Origin: an uncultured Paracoccaceae bacterium
GTDB taxonomy: Bacteria > Pseudomonadota > Alphaproteobacteria > Rhodobacterales > Rhodobacteraceae
DNA: 64,000 nt
Assembly: GCA_947495795.1 (NCBI GenBank)
Contig: CANMAI010000006.1
Coordinates: 231,208 to 295,207, forward strand
Reading direction: 5' to 3'
The notes under the pieces are model-generated. The model worked only from the letters and a program-made list of their open reading frames with translations, searched no databases and was not told where the DNA came from. This document shows, piece after piece, positions 42,269 through 51,991 of this stretch. Position 1 is the stretch's first letter, and every line of letters starts with the position of its first letter. The position numbers and the translations under genes were made by a program.

Positions 42269-43389
42269 GACGCCGTGAGGGCGATGAAACGCTCAAGGTG
42301 ATGGTCGGTATCCCCCAATCGGTGGTCGGCCAAGACTATGCGTTTGGCGAAATGGGCGAGCGCGTATTCCTCCGTCATCGCGATCCCGCCATGCATTTGA
42401 ATGCACTCCTCCGCGACAAGCCTGCCTACGCGCCCCACAAGGTTCTTTGCGGCGCTCACATAGCGTTCCCGGATTTCGCGCTGATCATTCAGATGACCAG
42501 CGGCGAGTATGGTGATGGAGCGGACTTGTTCGAGCTCTATGAGAAGGTCGGCAACGCGGTGCTGCAGTACCTGAAAGGTGCCTATTGGCCGACCGAACTG
42601 GGTGCGCTGGCCGAGATAGGCGATGGTGAGCGCCACGGCGGTTTCCATCGCGCCAAGAGCTTCGGCCGAGGCGGCGACTATGGCCATCGCGTGTCGACGC
42701 TCGATGATTGGGTAGGCTTCTCCCGGGGGGGATAAACGAGCTGTAGCCGGGATCTTAACCTGATCCATCACGATCTCAGCCGCACGCCCGCCGCCCATCA
42801 GTGGGTATCCCATGAGCGTGAGGCCCGGGCTGTCTTTCGAGAGAAGGAATAGCGAGATACCATTTTCGTCCCGGATAGTGCCGCCTTCCCGGGCGGAGAT
42901 GACGAAGTGATCGGCAGCCTCGGCATTTTGCACGACAGCCTTGCGTCCGCTGAGAGTGATTGTTTCGCCGGATGTATTTGCAGTCGTCTCGACGTGCGAA
43001 AGATCGTAGCGGCTGGTGGGCTCCGAATGAGCGAACGCGAGCTGAGTTTGGCCTGCAACCACGGCTTCCAAAAGTTGGTCATGGCCAAGGTCGGCAAGAA
43101 GGCCACCTGCAAGGATGCCCGTCTCCAACAAGGGTTCCACCACACCAGCACGGCCCAGTTCCTCGAAAACACATGCAATGTCGAAGCCATCGCCTCCGAA
43201 GCCGCCCTGTTCTTCAGTAAAGAGGGCCCCGATGATGCCGAGATCCGCAAGATCTGCCCAGATTTGCGGGCTGTACCCGGCTTCGCTGGCCACGATCCGG
43301 TTGCGTTCTTCTGTAGTATAGCGATCACGCAGGAAGCGGCGAAGGCTGTCCTGCATCATCTGGCGTTCTTCTGTCAGCTCGAAGTTCAT
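42265..43389 (-). CDS. Acyl-CoA dehydrogenase (second copy)
   Basis: A 374-residue FAD enzyme that would introduce a 2,3-double bond into an acyl-CoA. N-terminal MNFELTEERQMMQDSLRRFL, middle domain SGRKAVVQNAEAADHFVISA and C-terminal RTQFGRPIGTFQVLQHRVAD with HGGIAMTEEYALAHF. The usual catalytic Glu region near the last motif reads MHGGIAMTEEYALAHF, as in IcaA-like and related members. It is coupled to the following gene by a four-base overlap and paired with the acyl-CoA dehydrogenase upstream; the two may form a heteromeric enzyme, which is common for steroid and cyclic substrates. Confidence 0.88.
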   Translation of the reverse strand: MNFELTEERQMMQDSLRRFLRDRYTTEERNRIVASEAGYSPQIWADLADLGIIGALFTEEQGGFGGDGFDIACVFEELGRAGVVEPLLETGILAGGLLADLGHDQLLEAVVAGQTQLAFAHSEPTSRYDLSHVETTANTSGETITLSGRKAVVQNAEAADHFVISAREGGTIRDENGISLFLLSKDSPGLTLMGYPLMGGGRAAEIVMDQVKIPATARLSPPGEAYPIIERRHAMAIVAASAEALGAMETAVALTIAYLGQRTQFGRPIGTFQVLQHRVADLLIELEQVRSITILAAGHLNDQREIRERYVSAAKNLVGRVGRLVAEECIQMHGGIAMTEEYALAHFAKRIVLADHRLGDTDHHLERFIALTAS

Positions 43390-43390
43390 C

Positions 43391-44584
43391 TCAGATCTCC
43401 AGAGCCGATTTGGCGATGATCTGGCGCTGTATCTCGTTTGAACCGCCGTAGATTGAGAGCTTTCGGTTGTTGAAATACTGCGCGGCCAGGGGGCCAGCAT
43501 AGTCTGGCCCGGGACGCGGCTCATTTGCACCTTCCAGCGTCTCGTTGGCGAAGGGGAGGGCGTAGGGGCCAGCGGCGCGGCGCGCGAGATCGTTGATTTC
43601 CTGGCGGATAACGCTGCCTTTTACCTTGAGCATGGAGGCCTCTACCCCCGGGGTATGCCCACCTTTTGCCGCGGAGATGATGCGGAGGTTGGTTGTGGCC
43701 ATCGCCATCAGATCAATCTCTACCTTTGCGAGACGTGCTGCGAAATGGGGGTTGCGAATGAGGGGCTGGCCGCCGGATTGCTCCTGTGCGGCGATGCGCT
43801 TCACGGCTTCAAGCCCCGCGTTTGAGAAACCTGTGCCTGCGATGTTCGTGCGCTCATGAGTGAGGAGGTATTTGGCGTAGGTCCAGCCTTCGTTCTCTTT
43901 GCCGACAAGGTTCTCGGCAGGTACACGAACATCGGTGAACCAGACTTCATTTACCTCGGCTGAGCCGTCCAGGAGCACAATTGGGCGGACCTCTACCCCG
44001 GGGGAGTGCATATCGATCAGAAGAAAGCTGATACCTTCCTGCTTCTTGGCATCCGGATCTGTGCGCACGAGGCAGAAAATCATGTTGGCGTGCTGGCCAA
44101 GGGTTGTCCATGTTTTCTGGCCATTGACGATGTAGTGATCGCCATCGCGCAGGGCGCGGGTTTTGAGAGAGGCGAGATCGGAGCCTGCGCCTGGTTCGGA
44201 ATAACCCTGGCACCACCAGTCCTCGCCTGTGAGGATACGGGGAAGCCAATGCGCCTTTTGGGCTTCAGACCCGAATTTCTGGAGGACGGGCCCAAGCATC
44301 ATCAGGCCGAAAGGGACGATGCGGGGAGCGTAGGCAAGTGCGCATTCCTCTTCAAAAATGTGCCGCTCCACAGCGTTCCAGTCTATGCCACCGTGGGCCT
44401 TGGGCCAGTTGCCCGCGAGCCAGCCTCGGGCATTCAGTATCGCGTGCCACTCCTCGTGCTCGGCCTTGGTGAGGCTTTGGCCTGCGCGTGTCTTGGCGGC
44501 AAGACGCGCGGGCAGCTTCTCTTTGAGAAAGGTCTGCACCTCAATGCGGAAGGCGCGCTCTTCATCGGAAAATGTCAGATCCAT
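43391..44584 (-). CDS. Acyl-CoA dehydrogenase (first copy)
   Basis: A 397-residue FAD enzyme. GYSEPGAGSDLASLKTRALR, NGQKTWTTLGQHANMIFCLV and WFTDVRVPAENLVGKENEGW are the classical motifs, with a C-terminal YGGSNEIQRQIIAKSALEI. ATG 44584 matches the family start (MDLTFSDEERAFRIEVQTFL). One base separates its stop from the second dehydrogenase start, consistent with an obligate pair. Confidence 0.9.
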   Translation of the reverse strand: MDLTFSDEERAFRIEVQTFLKEKLPARLAAKTRAGQSLTKAEHEEWHAILNARGWLAGNWPKAHGGIDWNAVERHIFEEECALAYAPRIVPFGLMMLGPVLQKFGSEAQKAHWLPRILTGEDWWCQGYSEPGAGSDLASLKTRALRDGDHYIVNGQKTWTTLGQHANMIFCLVRTDPDAKKQEGISFLLIDMHSPGVEVRPIVLLDGSAEVNEVWFTDVRVPAENLVGKENEGWTYAKYLLTHERTNIAGTGFSNAGLEAVKRIAAQEQSGGQPLIRNPHFAARLAKVEIDLMAMATTNLRIISAAKGGHTPGVEASMLKVKGSVIRQEINDLARRAAGPYALPFANETLEGANEPRPGPDYAGPLAAQYFNNRKLSIYGGSNEIQRQIIAKSALEI

Positions 44585-44595
44585 CTCGCTCTCCC

Positions 44596-45771
44596 TCAGT
44601 AGATTTCGAAAAGGCCAGCGGCGCCCATGCCGCCGCCGATACACATGGTGACAACGCCAAGCTTTGCACCGCGCCTTTTGCCTTCGCGCAGAAGATGGCC
44701 AGCCATTCGCGCGCCCGTCATGCCAAATGGGTGGCCTATGGCGATGGAGCCGCCGTTGACGTTGCAGATGGCATCATCAATGCCAAGACGGTCGCGGCAG
44801 TAGAGGGCCTGACTGGCGAAGGCCTCGTTCAATTCCCAAAGATCTATATCCGAGATCTTGAGGCCCTGGCGTTCCAGGAGGCGCGGGACGGCAAAGACCG
44901 GGCCTATGCCCATCTCATCCGGTTCGCACCCCGCCACGGCGAAACCCCGAAATGCACCCATCGGCGTGAGATCCGCTCTTTCGGCCTCTGCGCGTTCCAT
45001 CAGAAGAAGGGCCGCGGCACCATCTGCGAGTTGGCTTGCGTTGCCTGCGGTGATGAACTGGCCCGGCCCCCGAACCGGTGTAAGGCTGGCGAGGCCTTCC
45101 AGCGTGGTGCCGGGGCGGTTGCATTCATCGCTGGAAAGGGTGACGGGCGCTTCTGAGGTTTCACCCGTTTCCCTGTTTTTTAGCGCCATGATTGTTTCGA
45201 ACGGGACGATCTCGTCGTCGAATACTCCGCTTTCCTGAGCGGCCGCGATGCGTTGCTGGCTGCGGAGGCCGTAAGCGTCTTGCGCGTCGCGGGTGATACC
45301 GTAGCGCGCGGCCACAATATCGGCGGTCTCGATCATGGGTAGGTAAAGTTCGGGCTTTTGAGCCTCGATCCACCGTTCGCGAGGATCCACCGGGGGAGGT
45401 TGCGTGAGAGAGATACTTTCGACGCCGCCAGCCACCATGGCCCTTGCGCCATCGACCGTGATGGCGTGGGACGCCATGGCGATGGCCTGAAGGCCTGAGG
45501 CGCAGAAGCGGTTGACCGTCATGCCCGCTACCGTGACGGGGAGGCCCGCGCGAATAGCACTCTGGCGTGCGATGTTGCGGCCCGTGGCACCTTCGGGGTA
45601 GCCGCAGCCGAGAACGCAATCTTCGATCAGGGCGGGGTCAATCTCGGCGCGCTCCACTGCGCTCTTGATCACATGGCCTGCCATTGTTGCTCCATGCGTG
45701 CGGTTGAGCGCGCCGCGATGGGATTTGGCGAGGCCGGTGCGGGCGGTAGAGACAATCACGGCCTCTCTCAT
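44596..45771 (-). CDS. Thiolase (acetyl-CoA C-acyltransferase)
   Basis: A 391-residue enzyme that cleaves 3-oxoacyl-CoA with CoA. The active-site Cys is in [19 protein letters not shown] (about residue 90), the His in [17 protein letters not shown] and the second Cys in [17 protein letters not shown]. It overlaps the FadB-like gene by four bases. It completes the beta-oxidation steps encoded by this operon. Confidence 0.92.
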   Translation of the reverse strand: MREAVIVSTARTGLAKSHRGALNRTHGATMAGHVIKSAVERAEIDPALIEDCVLGCGYPEGATGRNIARQSAIRAGLPVTVAGMTVNRFCASGLQAIAMASHAITVDGARAMVAGGVESISLTQPPPVDPRERWIEAQKPELYLPMIETADIVAARYGITRDAQDAYGLRSQQRIAAAQESGVFDDEIVPFETIMALKNRETGETSEAPVTLSSDECNRPGTTLEGLASLTPVRGPGQFITAGNASQLADGAAALLLMERAEAERADLTPMGAFRGFAVAGCEPDEMGIGPVFAVPRLLERQGLKISDIDLWELNEAFASQALYCRDRLGIDDAICNVNGGSIAIGHPFGMTGARMAGHLLREGKRRGAKLGVVTMCIGGGMGAAGLFEIY

Positions 45772-47858
45772 GATGTATGCTCCTTGTTGAGATCCTCGAA
45801 AGTGCGGCCCTCGGCGACAAGGTGTTCGAGAAGGGGGGCTGGAGACCAGAAATAGGCATCCTCTGCTGCGAAGGTACGGATATCGGAGAGGATTCCGGAA
45901 AGGCCTGCAATGTCGGCCCATTTCATGGGCCCGCCGCGCCAGCGGGGAAAGCCGTATCCGTAGAGAAGGGTGACGTCGATATCCAGCGGACGGCGCGCGA
46001 TGCCATCGGCGAGGACGCGTGCGGCCTCGTTGATGAGGGCTCCGAGAAAGCGGCGTTGGATATCCTCTTCGGTGAAGCTGCGGGGGGTGATGCCGAGGGC
46101 GGCACGTTCCTTCGCGATGATCTCCTCAACCTCCGGGTCTTTGATGCCGCCGCGCTTGCCTTCTTCGTAGATGTAAAAGCCACGCCCGGTCTTCTGGCCG
46201 AAGCGGCCCATCTCACACAGCCTGTCTGCGAATGTGGGGATGCGGGCGCGGGGATCGCGAGTGGCAGCCTTGCGTTTACGCGTGGCCCAGCCGATATCGA
46301 GCCCTGCGAGATCGCTGACAGCAAAGGGGCCCATGGCCATGCCGAAAGCTGTAAGCGCCTTGTCGATCTGATAAGGGCTGGCACCATCGAGCACCATGTT
46401 ATCCAGCGCCGTGCGGTAGTAGGCGAGGATACGGTTGCCGATGAAACCATCGCAGACGCCCGCACGTACAGCTGTTTTGCGGAGGCGCTTTGCAAACGTA
46501 AAGGCGGTTGCTGTTGTCTCGGCGGAGGTTGCATCGGCAACGACCACTTCAAGCAGCTTCATGACATGGGCAGGGGAAAAGAAGTGGAGGCCGATCACGG
46601 ATTGGGGGCGGGATGTTGCCGCCGCAATCTCGTTTACATCGAGGTAGGAGGTGTTCGTGGCGAGTACTGCCTCCGGTTTACAGATACTGTCCAGCGTTGC
46701 GAAGACGGATTTCTTGACGTCCATATCCTCGAAGACGGCTTCAATAACGAGATCGGCTTCGGCAAGCGCGGTGTATTCCGTGGCTGTTCTAAAGGTGGTT
46801 GAAGTGATTTTGGCGAAGGCATCCTCGCTGAGCTTCCCGCGCTTGATCGCCGCTTTGAGGAATGTTTCTACTTTGGTGCGGGCAGCTTCGGCTGATTGCG
46901 CGTCGCGTTCTATCAGCGTGATATCGAGACCCGCAACAAGGCACGCAGTGGCGATGCCGGAACCCATTGTACCGCCGCCAATCACTCCGACCTTGGCGAT
47001 TTCCCGCGGGTCTATGCCCTTGAGTTCAGGAAGTTTCGAGACGGCGCGTTCTGCAAAGAAAGCGTGAATGAGACCTTCGCGTTGGGGCGAGGCCATAAGC
47101 TCTGTGAACAGTTCGCGCTCGCGCTTCAGTCCATCGAGGAAGGAGAGTGTGCTGGCAGCCTCCACGGCACGCACGGCAGTGGCGGGCGCAATCTGGCCTT
47201 TCCCAGATTTGAGGGTTTTGGCGTGCCATGCGTCGAAGTCGACCGGCTTTGGCGCAGGGATCCCGGAGACAGGACGTGGACCGTGCCCCTTACTGAGAAG
47301 ATCATGGATGAAGGCGAGGCCGTTTTCCTCCGGTGTGCCATCGCTGATCTGATCAACGAGGCCTACCTGATAAGCCTCATTTATCGGTACGTGACGGCCG
47401 GAGGTGATTATGCCAAGGGCGGCCTCCGCCCCGATGAGGCGGGGCAGGCGCTGCGTGCCGCCGGCACCGGGGATGATGCCGAGGGTGACCTCGGGCAGGC
47501 CGACTTTCGCGGTGGGAACAGCCACGCGGTAATGCGCGGCAAGGGCCACCTCCAGCCCGCCGCCGAGCGCGGTACCGTGCAGGCTAGCAACGATGGGGAT
47601 GGGGCTCGCCTCTATGCGGTTGCAGATGTCGGGGAGGCCCGGTTTCTTGGGAGGTTTGCCGAACTCGCTGATATCGGCCCCGGCGATGAATGTACGCCCT
47701 GCTCCGACAATAAGGGCTGCGTTGGCCTCTTGCTCGGCATTTTCCAAAGCGGCGAGCAGGCCCTTGCGGACTGCGTGGGAGGTGGCGTTAACTGGCGGGT
47801 TGCTGATCTCAATGATGCCAATATCACCCTTGAGCCGATAGTTGACCGCGTTGCTCAT
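45768..47858 (-). CDS. fadB: Fused enoyl-CoA hydratase / 3-hydroxyacyl-CoA dehydrogenase
   Basis: A 696-residue bifunctional enzyme. The N-terminal hydratase has [34 protein letters not shown] and [20 protein letters not shown]. The dehydrogenase begins near residue 295 with [20 protein letters not shown] and contains [17 protein letters not shown]. The C-terminal [15 protein letters not shown] is typical. It runs two consecutive steps of beta-oxidation. Whether it serves fatty acids in general or a special acid is decided by the operon partners, not by this protein. Confidence 0.9.
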   Translation of the reverse strand: MSNAVNYRLKGDIGIIEISNPPVNATSHAVRKGLLAALENAEQEANAALIVGAGRTFIAGADISEFGKPPKKPGLPDICNRIEASPIPIVASLHGTALGGGLEVALAAHYRVAVPTAKVGLPEVTLGIIPGAGGTQRLPRLIGAEAALGIITSGRHVPINEAYQVGLVDQISDGTPEENGLAFIHDLLSKGHGPRPVSGIPAPKPVDFDAWHAKTLKSGKGQIAPATAVRAVEAASTLSFLDGLKRERELFTELMASPQREGLIHAFFAERAVSKLPELKGIDPREIAKVGVIGGGTMGSGIATACLVAGLDITLIERDAQSAEAARTKVETFLKAAIKRGKLSEDAFAKITSTTFRTATEYTALAEADLVIEAVFEDMDVKKSVFATLDSICKPEAVLATNTSYLDVNEIAAATSRPQSVIGLHFFSPAHVMKLLEVVVADATSAETTATAFTFAKRLRKTAVRAGVCDGFIGNRILAYYRTALDNMVLDGASPYQIDKALTAFGMAMGPFAVSDLAGLDIGWATRKRKAATRDPRARIPTFADRLCEMGRFGQKTGRGFYIYEEGKRGGIKDPEVEEIIAKERAALGITPRSFTEEDIQRRFLGALINEAARVLADGIARRPLDIDVTLLYGYGFPRWRGGPMKWADIAGLSGILSDIRTFAAEDAYFWSPAPLLEHLVAEGRTFEDLNKEHTS

Positions 47859-47870
47859 ATCACTTTTCTC

Positions 47871-48650
47871 CTATCCGCGCCGCACAAGGGCGGGCACACG
47901 GCCTGTGAGACGTTCCAGTTCCCGCACCGCTTCGCGGAGTGCCGGGCCAACCTCTTCCATCATCCGTGCATCGGTAAGCGTCGCGGGCAGTGCGCCGCAG
48001 GAAAAGGCAATGGGTTCGCCAAATTCCTGAGCATGGAAGGGTACACTAACAGCGTTGATCGTTGGGGCGAAGCGGGTGGCAGTGGGAGCAATTGTGAAGC
48101 CCTGAGCAATGAGTTGATCATAGCCGCCGTTTCGGAAGGTGGTGAGTTCCGGTGTTGGCTCCATCGCCGCAAAGCGATCATTGCTCAGGGCCGCGAGGAT
48201 GGCGCGGCCTGAGGACGACCCAAAGACGGGGATGCGGTGGCCCGGCTCCAGCCAGATGGAAGCCGCCCCGACCGGACGCCATGTTTTGGCGAGGATCAAC
48301 TTGTCGCCATCGCGCACAGCCAGAACGCCGAGTGTGCCGGTGGCATCTGCAAGTGCCTGCATCACCCCATCGCCTGCATCCAGGAAGGAGACGGAGGCTG
48401 TGGCGACATTGCCGAGTGCAAGTGCGGCAGGGCCAAGACGATAGCGGTCATTCCTGCGGGTGTGGCTCAGGTAGCCAAGCTCTGTCAGCGTGAAGGTGAG
48501 GCGGGAAACCGTACTGTTGGGCAGGTTCGAGCGTTCCGCGAGTTCGGAGTGGCTAAGGCCCTCATCACTTGCCCGAAAAGCGCGCAGAAGCGAGAGACCG
48601 CGGGCGAGTGTGTTGGCGAAGCGGCGATCTGTCTGGCTCTGGTCGTTCAT
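47871..48650 (-). CDS. IclR family transcriptional regulator
   Basis: A 259-residue regulator. Helix-turn-helix: LSHSELAERSNLPNSTVSRL (about residues 33-52); effector domain with GHRIPVFGSSSGRAILAALS and INAVSVPFHAQEF. ATG 48650 overlaps the end of the dctM-type gene. It is encoded inside the operon it presumably controls; the palindrome at 51583-51600 in front of the operon matches the usual IclR-type TTCC-N7-GGAA symmetry. Confidence 0.88.
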   Translation of the reverse strand: MNDQSQTDRRFANTLARGLSLLRAFRASDEGLSHSELAERSNLPNSTVSRLTFTLTELGYLSHTRRNDRYRLGPAALALGNVATASVSFLDAGDGVMQALADATGTLGVLAVRDGDKLILAKTWRPVGAASIWLEPGHRIPVFGSSSGRAILAALSNDRFAAMEPTPELTTFRNGGYDQLIAQGFTIAPTATRFAPTINAVSVPFHAQEFGEPIAFSCGALPATLTDARMMEEVGPALREAVRELERLTGRVPALVRRG

Positions 48651-49990
48651 CGCATGCCCATTGGCAGGAGGAGAGAGATGATGGGGAAGCACATGATCAG
48701 GATCAGGACGATGATATCAATGCTGAGGAAGCGGGCGATGCCGGCGAAGATCTTGTCTATCGGTGCTTCCTTGCCCACGACGTTGGCGATGACGAAGACA
48801 TTCAGGCCGACCGGTGGGGTGATGAGGCCAATCTCCAGCAGCTTGATCACGACCACTCCGAACCAGATGAGATTGAGCCCGTAGCTTTCCACCAGCGGGA
48901 TCATGAGGGGTAGTGTGAGGACCATGATGCCGATGGGATCCAGGAACATGCCGAGGACGAGGTAGATGAGTGCTATCGCGATCATCAGCGTGATCACCGA
49001 AGGCTCGGCGGCTGTTACGGCTTCCACTATAGCGGGGGCCACGCCGGTGAGGGCTATGAATGCCACAAAGATCTTGGCACCTGCCGCTATAAAGAAGATA
49101 GCCGTAGTCTGGATGCAGGTCTCTCTCAGGCTTTCCCAGAGCCCCTTTAGAGTGAGCTTGCGTTGTGCAAAGCCAATGATTGCGGTTGCTGTGACGCAGA
49201 CGGCGGCAGCCTCTGTGGCTGTGAAGATACCCCCGTAGATGCCGCCAACGATGATGACAAAGAGAAGGAGGGCGGGCCATGCCGCGATAGCTGCGGCTAT
49301 TTTTTCACGGCGGCTGATTTTCTCACCACCTGTCGGTGCGATTTCAGGGCTGCGGTAAACCCAGATCGCGATGACAAGGAGAAAGCCCGCGAGCGTGAGA
49401 AGGCCCGGTAAAACGCCCGCGAGAAAGAGGCGGCTGATCGAGGTTTCAGTGAAGATACCGTAGATGATGAAAAGCACCGAGGGCGGGATGAGAGAGCCGA
49501 GTGTGCCGCCGGCTGCCACACTGGAGGTGGCGAGGCGGGGATCGTACCCCATGCGCAGCATCTCTGGTACGCAGATGCGCCCCATCGTGGATGCGCAGGC
49601 AATGGAGGAGCCGGTGATGGCCGAGAAACCACCGCACCCCATGACAGAAGCCATAGCCACGCCACCGGGTAGGCGGGTGAGCCAGACCTTGGCGGCATAG
49701 TAAATACTGGTGGTGATCTCGGAGCGGTAGGCGATGTGGCCGAGCGCTACGAAGAGGGGGATCATGCTGAGATCGTAGGAGTGGATGAGATCGAAGGAAT
49801 TGGAGAAGACCATTGATGTGGTCGCACGGATCGCTCGTTCCGGCAGAAAGGTGCCGGTGCGGAAAGCGAAGATGAAGAAGGTGGCGACCGTGGCCACTCC
49901 AGCCAGAGCGAAGGCGATGGGTACGCGCAGCGCGAGCAACACCAGTACAGCTGCAAAAGCGATGAGCCCGATGATGGCCGGATCTATCAT
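48647..49990 (-). CDS. dctM: TRAP transporter large permease (DctM-type)
   Basis: A 447-residue inner-membrane protein with about 12 helices, the Na+-coupled translocation subunit. Motifs: FVALGHIAYRSEITTSIYYA, GGFSAITGSSIACASTMGRI, AAGGTLGSLIPPSVLFIIYG and GLITPPVGLNVFVIANVVG. It overlaps both the small permease and IclR genes by four bases, so binding of substrate, import and regulation are encoded in one transcript. Confidence 0.92.
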   Translation of the reverse strand: MIDPAIIGLIAFAAVLVLLALRVPIAFALAGVATVATFFIFAFRTGTFLPERAIRATTSMVFSNSFDLIHSYDLSMIPLFVALGHIAYRSEITTSIYYAAKVWLTRLPGGVAMASVMGCGGFSAITGSSIACASTMGRICVPEMLRMGYDPRLATSSVAAGGTLGSLIPPSVLFIIYGIFTETSISRLFLAGVLPGLLTLAGFLLVIAIWVYRSPEIAPTGGEKISRREKIAAAIAAWPALLLFVIIVGGIYGGIFTATEAAAVCVTATAIIGFAQRKLTLKGLWESLRETCIQTTAIFFIAAGAKIFVAFIALTGVAPAIVEAVTAAEPSVITLMIAIALIYLVLGMFLDPIGIMVLTLPLMIPLVESYGLNLIWFGVVVIKLLEIGLITPPVGLNVFVIANVVGKEAPIDKIFAGIARFLSIDIIVLILIMCFPIISLLLPMGMR

Positions 49991-50499
49991 TCGGCTTCGG
50001 TCGTCTGTTTGGGTGGGTCGATTATGCCCCCTGCGAGAATGGTGCGCGTATCGCGGAAAGCGAGTTCCGCAAGCCTGATCCAGCAGGCCGCGATGCCCAT
50101 CAGGAAGAGAAGGCGGCCGGGCCATTTGGGGAGATTGAGATCGCCGTAAAAGAAACTGCCCGAGCCCCAGTTATGCGCCAGTTCGCGCCAGCCCGCATAA
50201 AGGAGCGGTGTGAGCGCGAGGACGCCCATGACTGAGCCGAGGACGATAAGCCAGGATCGGAGTTTGGGGGGGAAGCGGTTGCTAATGAATTCTACCGCCA
50301 CATGCGCGCGTGCGGCGGTGGCGGCTGCCAGGGGCAGGAGTATGGCGGCCACCATGAGTTCGCGCACCATCGTAACGGTGTCGGGCAGAGCCGTATCGAA
50401 CACTGCCCGCGCCACGACGTTTGAGGCAATCAGGAGGCCAAGGAGGGCCACGGCGGCCGCTCCGAGGCCGAGGAGAACGTTCTCCAGCTTGCCGAGCAT
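49987..50499 (-). CDS. dctQ: TRAP transporter small permease (DctQ-type)
   Basis: A 170-residue protein with four membrane helices. LRSWLIVLGSVMGVLALTPL and LLLGLLIASNVVARAVFD-like segments, with RELMVAAILLPLAAATAARA carrying the conserved Glu and HVAVEF motif, fit DctQ. It lies 15 bases after the binding-protein gene and overlaps the large permease start. Confidence 0.9.
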   Translation of the reverse strand: MLGKLENVLLGLGAAAVALLGLLIASNVVARAVFDTALPDTVTMVRELMVAAILLPLAAATAARAHVAVEFISNRFPPKLRSWLIVLGSVMGVLALTPLLYAGWRELAHNWGSGSFFYGDLNLPKWPGRLLFLMGIAACWIRLAELAFRDTRTILAGGIIDPPKQTTEAE

Positions 50500-50514
50500 C
50501 CTCTCGCTTCGCCC

Positions 50515-51567
50515 TTAGTTGCCGACCCACGGATAGCCGGCACTGTCACGCTCCGCCGTGTATTTGGCGATGAGCGCCTTGTACTCCTCCAGAAGCGCCT
50601 CTCCGGGAAGGCCGCCAGCAGAGGCCGTTTCCGCCCACGCGCCGACGAAGCTTTCGCCACGCTCCACAAACTTTGCGCGCTCTGCATCCGGCAGGCTGAT
50701 CACCTCCACGCCCTGCTCTTTCATGCTTGCAATCGCGGCCTCATTGGCGGCTGTGATCAGACGGCCAAACTCATCGGCCATATCCTTGCCAACCTCCGCC
50801 ACAAGCGCCTGCTGATCGGCGCTGAGGCTCGCATGGGTATCCGCGTTCATGAAGATGCCGACACCACCGACCTGACCCCAATCAAGCAAAGTGTAGCTGT
50901 CCATCACCTCAGCCTGTTTCAGTGCACTGACGGCGTAACTATAGCCCTGAGAGCAATCGAGGAGGCCTGTATCAAGCCCTTGATAAGCATCATAGATCGA
51001 CATGTTGACCATGTTGGCGCCCAGTTCGCCAAACACCTTGCCATATGCGCCTACGCCGCGAACTTTGAGATTTTCGACATCGCCCGCAGCGCGGATCGCT
51101 GCGCCCTTGCAGCCGATATGCACAGCCGAGGTTGTGAAAGTGCCGATATAGACAAGACCTTTGTCTGCCAGATCTTGCTGAATGGCGGCAGAGCTGCGCA
51201 TCAGCTCATCTGTGGCCCGCATGCCAACCCATGCATCGGGGTTGTCGAGGGGAAGATCGGCGATGCCGTAGCCCGCCATTTCCTGCGGATAGTAGACGGC
51301 GATCACGGTGCCCATATCGGCAACGCCATCCCGCACGGACTGTACGGCGGCGTTGGCCTTGAAGAGCGCGCCACCCCATTGGATATCAACGCGAATATCG
51401 CCTTCGGAGCGTTTGCCAAGCTCATCCGCAAACCACTGAAGCGCAGCGGCGCGCGCACCGCGGTTTGGCCCGGCTTCACCATGAATCAGCACCGTTTCGG
51501 CAAATGTAAGCGATGCGGCGGCAGAGAGCGCAGCTGCGAGGGCGGCCGTTTTGAGCAGCAGTTTCAT
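50515..51567 (-). CDS. dctP: TRAP transporter substrate-binding protein (DctP-type)
   Basis: A 350-residue periplasmic protein with signal peptide MKLLLKTAALAAALSAAASL. DctP-fold markers: FADELGKRSEGDIRVDIQWG, the carboxylate-binding Arg region AGDVENLKVRGVGAYGKVFG and DAYQGLDTGLLDCSQGYSYA. It captures a carboxylic acid, most likely the acid that the acyl-CoA synthetase at 39769 activates. First gene of the ten-gene operon. Confidence 0.9.
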   Translation of the reverse strand: MKLLLKTAALAAALSAAASLTFAETVLIHGEAGPNRGARAAALQWFADELGKRSEGDIRVDIQWGGALFKANAAVQSVRDGVADMGTVIAVYYPQEMAGYGIADLPLDNPDAWVGMRATDELMRSSAAIQQDLADKGLVYIGTFTTSAVHIGCKGAAIRAAGDVENLKVRGVGAYGKVFGELGANMVNMSIYDAYQGLDTGLLDCSQGYSYAVSALKQAEVMDSYTLLDWGQVGGVGIFMNADTHASLSADQQALVAEVGKDMADEFGRLITAANEAAIASMKEQGVEVISLPDAERAKFVERGESFVGAWAETASAGGLPGEALLEEYKALIAKYTAERDSAGYPWVGN

Positions 51568-51582
51568 TGAATTCTCCCTAGT

Positions 51583-51600
51583 ATTTCCACTATGCGGAAT
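51583..51600. promoter_or_regulatory. Candidate IclR operator before the TRAP/beta-oxidation operon
   Basis: On the minus strand ATTCCGCATAGTGGAAAT shows TTCC-N7-GGAA dyad symmetry, the form commonly bound by IclR-type regulators. It lies 16 bases upstream of the dctP ATG (51567), overlapping where the promoter should end. Binding by the operon's own IclR protein is inferred. Confidence 0.6.
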
Positions 51601-51991
51601 TGTTTTTTGATTCGATAGTTGAGGGTAGTCAGCGCTCGTGCCTGTGGCAACCGGCCTCTCATCTTCAGATATCCGCTTGCGCGCGAAAGAATGACCCGAC
51701 CAGACTTGCCCGGATGCGTGGAGGCTCCAGGTGCAGGCCTCGGGTTAACCGCAGATGAATTCACGTTCTGGCTGAGGGACGGTTTGCAGGAAAAGGGCAG
51801 CAGCGCAGGCCGCCCGGTCTAGTGACACGGCCTGAAAAAGCTGCCAGAGCGGAAGTGCTGGCAAGATCGAAAGCCAAAGGGTGAGTTTTAGTGATGCATT
51901 ACCCGCAGCACGCAGGCGAAGACCGGCCTGACTGCAGTGTGACGGCGGGGAGCGGCGCCACTACTGATTGCCGAACACATCCCACTCCGGA
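51601..51991. other. Gap of 391 bases without a supported gene
   Basis: Between the start of the TRAP operon and the end of the radical SAM gene. A 67-codon plus-strand frame (51619-51822) has no ribosome site or family match. It presumably holds the upstream promoter of the TRAP operon and the end of the radical SAM transcript. Confidence 0.4.
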
